Shown piece by piece: positions 58,824-64,000 of a stretch of DNA of 64,000 bases (position 1 is its first letter; every line of letters starts with the position of its first letter). This DNA comes from Sceloporus undulatus (Eukaryota; Chordata; Lepidosauria; Squamata; Phrynosomatidae): contig NC_056524.1 in the NCBI RefSeq assembly GCF_019175285.1, positions 145,906,485 to 145,970,484 of the forward strand, read 5' to 3'. A program made the translations under genes and the position numbers. The notes under the pieces are model-generated. The model had not been told where the DNA came from. It made no database searches and was given only the letters and a program-made list of their open reading frames with translations.

Positions 58824-59234
58824 TTAGAGTGAAAAGGAACTAGCAACACAGAGGAGACAAGTGGACAGATAGACTGGGTGCCAGGGCTGGGTGCCTGATG
58901 TCCATGCCCAATAGTTGTAACTGCCCTCAGCTGTGCCATTTCCAGAGGGTGCGTCTGGGTTTTCTGGGCTGCTCTCCCCACCTGATCTCACCCTGCCAGC
59001 AGCCATAGCTGCCGATGCTCCTGCGGCTGCACCCCCTGCTGCTGCAGCTGCCACCCATAATGCTGTGCCAGATGAGCTATAGCGAGGTGAAGACTTTGAC
59101 CGCCTTGTAGTGCCCCGGGCACTACCCCGTGCTGCTCCTCTTGCACCACCCCGTCCTCCTTTGCCATTAATGTCTTCAAAGAAAATGGCAGCCAGTAAAA
59201 TAAGAGTCCAGCAGACAGCAGTATTCCATTTCAT
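58824..59234 (-). CDS. SPRN: Shadoo (shadow of prion protein)
   Basis: Shadoo is a GPI-anchored neuronal surface protein related to PrP. The 136-aa frame starts MKWNTAVCWTLILLAAIFF (signal peptide), followed by an RG-rich basic region (GGRGGARGAARGSARGTTRR), then the alanine/glycine hydrophobic stretch ALWVAAAAAGGAAAG as in PrP, a single NGT glycosylation site, the conserved YNYWAWTSG, and a hydrophobic C-terminal tail for GPI attachment. The coding region is one uninterrupted exon, as in other vertebrates. A good acceptor (tttaattgcag, reverse strand) ends at 59258 and leaves 20 bases before two consecutive ATG codons; start at 59237 is the alternative. The 5' noncoding exon was not found. 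The gene faces MTG1 tail to tail, the human arrangement. Confidence 0.95.
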   Translation of the reverse strand: MKWNTAVCWTLILLAAIFFEDINGKGGRGGARGAARGSARGTTRRSKSSPRYSSSGTALWVAAAAAGGAAAGASAAMAAGRVRSGGESSPENPDAPSGNGTAEGSYNYWAWTSGTQPWHPVYLSTCLLCVASSFSL

Positions 59235-60020
59235 CATCACAACAAAGTGGATCAGGCCTGCAATTAAATGGAAAGAAGCATATATGGGTATCATAAGAGT
59301 CTTTACATGTTTGCCACTATGTTTTCAGCAAAGAAATTATTCTGATCCTGCCTGGGTGTCTCTAGTTAATGTTCAAAGACACAGAAGCTCCATGCTTTCT
59401 AGTCAAGACTGATCAAACATCAAATGCTTCATGGTGCATTTTGTAGCTATCCTTTTTTCTGTAGAGACAGTATTATAGTGGCCTGATGGATGAGTATAAC
59501 TGTCTGTGGCAGCCCATCCCCTAAAAACCTGTACAAAATGGCCATATGGAAGTTTGCCCTCCAGATGATATTGCAACTCCATTCAGCTCTAGCCAGCACG
59601 GCCCATAGTGTGGGATTGTCAAAACTACAGTCCAGTATCTGGAGAGCCACATTTTCCATTTCTTCTTCATGGTCTCTGCGAATCATACAAATGGGTTTCA
59701 CTGCGCCTGCACAGTGCTGCTCGGAACCTACTGGAATCACTGGGCAGAGTTTACTCTGCAACATATTGAAACTTTTTGGCGGTAACTCCGCCCACCCGTT
59801 ATAAGGCCCCTGCCTTCCCGCTCTTTTCCCCAGTTCCTTTTTTCCGCCGCGCTAGCTGCTTCAGGGAACTTTCGCTTGCTTTGCTTGCTTGGAATCACTT
59901 TCATTTTTGACCTTGGACTGTACTCTTGACCATTCTTTGTCTCCCGCCCCTGGTAACTTCGGACTTTCGGACTGTTGACCTCGTTTACGGATTCTCCTAC
60001 TGGCTTTGACGACTTTGGAA

Positions 60021-61685
60021 ATGCCTGCACCTTTCAAGAAGTGCGACATTTGCGGGGGCAAGGTGCCCGTCCAGGACCCGCACTCCTCCTGCCTCTTGTG
60101 CCTTGGCAAAAACCATGATACCAAGGCCTGCCTGCTCTGCAGATCCCTCTCGTCCCAGGCCCGGAAGAACCGTGAGTCCCGGCTCACTTCGGCGATTGCC
60201 CTCGGCAAGGTACAAGAGGGGGGTTCACGGTCGTCCTCTGTCCCGCCATCCGTGCCCCCCACCTCGTCTCGGGCCAGTGTGTCCAGCGTGACATCGGGGA
60301 GGGCCGCCGTTTCCAGCGTGGTGTGTGTCCCAGCCGGGACAACCTCTTCCACCACCTCCGATGTGGCCCGTGGCTCCAAACTGCCCAGCGCCACCGACAA
60401 ACCCTCCAAGCGCCCCCATAAGTCTTTGGGGACTGAGGGTACCGAGCCGGCCTCCAAACCGACAAAGGGATCGGAGGGCTCGCGTTCGAAGAAGGCTACC
60501 GAGGCGGAGGTCCATCTCGTGTCGCCTTCGTCGTCCAAGGCATCCAAGGCATCTCGCCACGCTTCGAAGCCTAAGGAGCTGGCTGTGCCTTTGGAAGGGG
60601 CAAAGTCTCCAAGACCTTCCTCGTCGGCAGCGGATGCTGTCCTCCTCGACCTCCCGGACAACCCGTTCTTCCCAGCTCTGGGTTATGCATCCTCTGGGGA
60701 CGTCCGGTCCTTCACCGAACACGTCGTTAAGATGGCGAGGGCCCTCGACATCAAGCTCGCTTCCGCGGAAGACGACGCTGAGGACCCGGTTGAGCGTCGG
60801 GTGCACGGACGAGTGCCCACTCCACCTTGCCTGCCTCTCCTCCCGTCTCTTCAGACCATCGTGAAGAGGTCCTGGGACTCTCCGGCCACCCTGTCGGCGC
60901 CCTCCCGCAAGGTAGAGTCGCTCTACAGGGTCGCCCCGGCGAGTTGCCCTTGGTTGGCCGACCACCCCAGGCCGAACTCTGCCATCGTGGAGGGAGCCCA
61001 ACACAGCTTCGTCCCGAAGCAGGCAACCTCCCCTGTCGACCGGGAGGCGAAGAAGGTGGACGGACTGGCCAAGAAGGCCTACTCGGCATCGGCCCTTGGG
61101 GTCAAGGCTGCCAATTATACCGCCTGCATGGGGGCCTACATCCAGACCCTCATGGAACGGATCTCCCCCCTCGTCCTGGACGTCCCAGATGACATCCAGA
61201 GGCAGCTGGTGGAGATCAGGGACGAGGCTCATTCCATTGGGAGTTGGCTCATCACCACTTCCAGGAATATGGCAGACTGCTCAGGGAGGGCCATGTCAGC
61301 ATCCATGGCACTTCGACGCCACGCCTGGTTGAGGGCCTCCGACCTCAACCCTACGGTCAGGGCGGCCATCGAGGACATGCCGCTCGACGGGACCGGGCTC
61401 TTCCACGCCGAGACCGACGACCGCCTGAACAGGAAGTTCAGGATGAAGGCGGCGGCGAAGAAGCATGGCATGTCCTCAGCACCGGCTTCTCCGTTCCGGA
61501 AGCGTCAGCGCCCGTGGCAGCGCAAGGTCAGTCACAGGACTTTCTCCCGGGGCGGCAGTCCACAGCAGCAGGGCTCCCAGAGACACCGCTTTCCCTCGCA
61601 TCTTCCTCCTCCTCTGGCCGTCCAACTTCCCGCCTCGTGTAAGTCCCGCCGGCAGGACACCGACCAGGGGAAGAAGAGAGCCTGA
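60021..61685 (+). CDS. DIRS gag-like frame (fossil element)
   Basis: The frame is about 554 residues from the first ATG. It opens with a cysteine-rich segment (CDICGGKVP, then CLLCLGKNHDTKACLLC) that fits a zinc-binding motif, followed by a serine- and charge-rich region and a conserved-looking C-terminal domain. The position and composition match the first frame of DIRS elements. Confidence 0.75.
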   Translation: MPAPFKKCDICGGKVPVQDPHSSCLLCLGKNHDTKACLLCRSLSSQARKNRESRLTSAIALGKVQEGGSRSSSVPPSVPPTSSRASVSSVTSGRAAVSSVVCVPAGTTSSTTSDVARGSKLPSATDKPSKRPHKSLGTEGTEPASKPTKGSEGSRSKKATEAEVHLVSPSSSKASKASRHASKPKELAVPLEGAKSPRPSSSAADAVLLDLPDNPFFPALGYASSGDVRSFTEHVVKMARALDIKLASAEDDAEDPVERRVHGRVPTPPCLPLLPSLQTIVKRSWDSPATLSAPSRKVESLYRVAPASCPWLADHPRPNSAIVEGAQHSFVPKQATSPVDREAKKVDGLAKKAYSASALGVKAANYTACMGAYIQTLMERISPLVLDVPDDIQRQLVEIRDEAHSIGSWLITTSRNMADCSGRAMSASMALRRHAWLRASDLNPTVRAAIEDMPLDGTGLFHAETDDRLNRKFRMKAAAKKHGMSSAPASPFRKRQRPWQRKVSHRTFSRGGSPQQQGSQRHRFPSHLPPPLAVQLPASCKSRRQDTDQGKKRA

Positions 61686-61727
61686 AGGGACGCAGCGCGC
61701 TTCGTCTCTCCTTCACCCTTCTTCTTT

Positions 61728-63374
61728 TTGGACATTTTGAGGCCCTTTGTTAACACCTGGGCCTCTATAACATCGGACTCGTGGGTTCTCAACATCGTCC
61801 GTAGGGGTTATGCCCTCGAGTTCCAAGAGCTCCCGCCAACTGGAGCCTTCATGTCCACTCCCCCCTCGGACACCCTTCTCGACGAAGTGCGCGCCTTGCT
61901 TGGTAAAGGGGCAATCTCCCCTTTGCCGCTCGACCAATGTCCTCGGGCCTTTCTCTCCAGGTACTTCACGGTACCGAAAGCGGATGGGGGCATCAGGCCC
62001 ATCCTGGACTTGAGACAATTGAATTTGTTCCTTGACTACCGTCGCTTTCGAATGGTAACCCTGGCTTCCATTCTGCCTCTGCTTCACCAGGGCCTGTGGT
62101 TCGCGACCGTCGACCTGAAGGATGCCTACTTCCACATCGGGATCCGAGAGTCCCACCAGAGATTCCTCGCCTTCGCTGTCGGCTCCACCTCGTACCACTA
62201 CAACGTGCTTCCTTTCGGCTTGGCCACGGCTCCACGAGTCTTCACAAAGTGCATGGCACCGGTGGTAGCATACCTTCATCAGAAGGGCTTCATGGTCTTT
62301 CCCTACCTGGAAGACTGGCTGTTTGCAGCCGAATCCCAAGGCGAGCTGCAGGAGGCAGTCTCATTCACCTTGCACCTCTTGGACTCCCTCGGGCTGGTCG
62401 TCAACAGGGAAAAGTCCCACTTCACACCGACCAGGCAGGTCAAGTTCATCGGGGCCATCCTCGACTCCGAAAACTGCTTAGCCTTCCTCCCTCCGGACCG
62501 GTTTCAGGCCCTGACAACGTCCCTCAGGCCGTGCATCTCCCACAGAAGGGTGAGAGCCAGAGACGTCCAAGTCGCCCTGGGCCACATGGCATCGACGACA
62601 TTCGTCACCCCCTGGGCAAGACTTCGTCTTCGACCTCTCCAATCCTGGTTCCTCTCCGTCTTCTCCCCGTTGGAGGACCCTCCGTCAAGGTGGCTCACGG
62701 TACCGAGATCGGTGGCCGCTTCCCTCAGATGGTGGCTGGACAGGTCCAACGTCTGCACCGGGATGCCCTTTCATCAGCCCCAGGCACAACTGACTCTGAC
62801 AACCGATGCATCCCTGGAGGGATGGGGCGCCCACCTGCTCGACCTTGTCGTCAAAGACAGGTGGTCCTCACAAGACAAGCTCCTCCACATCAACGCCTTG
62901 GAGATGCTCGCAGTGGAAAAGGCCTTGAGGGCGTTCAAGTTCGCTGTCACAGGAAAGGTGGTCCTCCTGAGGACAGACAACACCACCGTGATGTATTACA
63001 TCAACAAGCAAGGTGGTACCAGATCCAGGACCCTGCTCGACCTCACGCTCCGCATCTGGGACTGGTGCATCCAGAGGCGCGTCCTCCTCCAGGCAATTCA
63101 TCTTCCCGGGGAGGACAACGAGTTGGCAGACCGCCTCCATCGGTGTGCCACAAGTGGAGGCTCCATCCCGAGACGGTCAGCGACCTCTTCGATCGGTGGG
63201 GAACCCCCCGGATCGACCTCTTCGCGACCAGGTGGAACAGCCACTGTCCCCAGTTCTGCTCCAGGAAGCGATTGGACGGATCCCTCGGAGACGCATTCGC
63301 TTTCCTCTGGACGGGGGAGCTCCTCTACGCCTTCCCTCCGTTCCCTCTCATCATCAGAGTGGTGTCCAAGATGA
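61728..63374 (+). CDS. DIRS reverse transcriptase-RNase H frame (fossil element)
   Basis: RT motifs are visible in order: FATVDLKDAYFHI, LPFGLATAPRVF and YLEDWLF. RNase H follows, with LTTDASLEGWGAHL and LRTDNTTVMYYINKQ. The set and spacing are those of DIRS1-group elements rather than LINEs. The 3' part overlaps the next frame, as the family does. Confidence 0.85.
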   Translation: MDILRPFVNTWASITSDSWVLNIVRRGYALEFQELPPTGAFMSTPPSDTLLDEVRALLGKGAISPLPLDQCPRAFLSRYFTVPKADGGIRPILDLRQLNLFLDYRRFRMVTLASILPLLHQGLWFATVDLKDAYFHIGIRESHQRFLAFAVGSTSYHYNVLPFGLATAPRVFTKCMAPVVAYLHQKGFMVFPYLEDWLFAAESQGELQEAVSFTLHLLDSLGLVVNREKSHFTPTRQVKFIGAILDSENCLAFLPPDRFQALTTSLRPCISHRRVRARDVQVALGHMASTTFVTPWARLRLRPLQSWFLSVFSPLEDPPSRWLTVPRSVAASLRWWLDRSNVCTGMPFHQPQAQLTLTTDASLEGWGAHLLDLVVKDRWSSQDKLLHINALEMLAVEKALRAFKFAVTGKVVLLRTDNTTVMYYINKQGGTRSRTLLDLTLRIWDWCIQRRVLLQAIHLPGEDNELADRLHRCATSGGSIPRRSATSSIGGEPPGSTSSRPGGTATVPSSAPGSDWTDPSETHSLSSGRGSSSTPSLRSLSSSEWCPR

Positions 63375-63574
63375 CAACAGACCACTCGCATGCGATCCTG
63401 GTCACCCCGTGGTGGCCGAGACAGCCGTGGTTCGCATCCCTTCTCAACCTCTCCAGGAGATGCTTCCTCCGTCTCGACCCTCGTCCGGACCTGCTGTCGA
63501 TCCAGGACGGACGGATTCTCCACCCGGACATCGAGAGCCTGCCGCTGGTAGCCTGGAGGATACAGCCCTGACTG

Positions 63575-64000
63575 CCCTGCCGGAGGCAGTGAGGACGGTG
63601 ATCCTGGCCGCGAGGAAACCTTCCACCCAGCGCTCTTATGCCCTGAAATGGAGGAGATTTTGCCTCTTCCTTGACCAAAAGGGCTTGTCTCCTGCACAGG
63701 TGTCCACTCCAGTGGTGCTGGAGTTTTTGATGGCACTTTTGGATGGAGGGCTGTCCCTCACATCCATCAAATGCTACCTGTCTGCCATCTGTGCCAAATA
63801 CCAGTTCGGGGGGAGGGTTTCTTTCTTCAAAGACCCCTTGGTGAAGGGGTTCCTGAAGGGTTGTGCCAACCTTTATCCTCCTGTGTCGGTACCAACGCCG
63901 GCTTGGAGTTTGGAGTCGGTACTGTCCGCCCTCCAATCCAAGCCTTTTGAACCGATGGCCACAGCGGACTTGAGACTATTGACTTGGAAAACCGCCTTTC
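63575..64000 (+). other. Start of DIRS tyrosine recombinase (fossil element)
   Basis: The plus-strand translation near 63600-63950 has RSYALKWRRFCLFLDQKGL and SLTSIKCYLSAI, which resemble the N-terminal SAM-like core-binding domain of tyrosine recombinases. The catalytic part lies beyond the window. Confidence 0.7.

Larger units (their letters stand above)
59670..64000 (+). mobile_element. DIRS-type tyrosine-recombinase retrotransposon (fossil), left part
   Basis: The left end is placed near 59670-59690 by the change to a GC-rich terminal sequence with 'ctgcgcctgcacagtgctgc'; it could be off by tens of bases. The parts in order are a terminal region, a gag-like frame, reverse transcriptase with RNase H, and then a further frame leading into a tyrosine recombinase, cut off by the window edge. 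Overlapping frames are normal for DIRS elements. The long frames suggest a young copy that looks mostly whole, with few breaks if any. It lies upstream of SPRN exon 2 and in the opposite orientation, probably in SPRN intron 1. Confidence 0.85.

Noticed and set aside
60184-61232. Long antisense frames over the DIRS element
   Set aside because: They are shadows of the sense frames caused by high GC content and biased codon use.

Overview
This is vertebrate nuclear DNA, most likely from a squamate reptile and probably a lizard. Host exons are small and far apart, with canonical splice sites. The space between them is packed with CR1, RTE/BovB-like and L1 LINEs, a tRNA-derived SINE, many Tc1/mariner, hAT and PIF/Harbinger-like MITEs, solo LTRs and a DIRS retrotransposon, a mix typical of squamates. 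The species call is inference.

Three host genes are present, in the order known from human 10q26.3. PAOX (+, 12780-24534, 7 coding exons, 513 aa) is a peroxisomal-type acetylpolyamine oxidase. MTG1 (+, 35526-53087, 12 coding exons, 335 aa) is a circularly permuted mitochondrial ribosome-assembly GTPase. SPRN (-, 58824-59234, one coding exon) encodes Shadoo, a prion-like GPI-anchored protein, and converges on MTG1. PAOX and MTG1 both start in CpG-rich sequence. They share no pathway; the grouping is conserved synteny.

Layout: 0-12.5 kb holds repeats only, including a nest of four elements inside one another (BovB, then a mariner MITE, then L1, then a solo LTR) and a CR1 that carries a young mariner MITE. 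12.5-24.6 kb is PAOX, whose intron 3 holds a long antisense CR1. 24.6-35.3 kb is a dense intergenic repeat region with two hAT MITEs with perfect 8-bp target duplications, two solo LTRs and a second LINE nest. 35.4-53.1 kb is MTG1. 53.1-58.8 kb is mostly unassigned. 58.8-59.3 kb is SPRN. From about 59.7 kb to the right edge lies a young-looking DIRS element that continues out of the window.

Most notable: MTG1 intron 2 has U12-type AT-AC ends, and the intron before it appears to use a GC-AG pair. A MITE family with 18-bp termini and 3-bp target duplications recurs six times; the larger copies share a 3' hairpin. Lizard PAOX ends in AML rather than a clear peroxisomal signal. I found no evidence of a wholly new multigene system; the novelty is in splice-site biology and mobile-element architecture.
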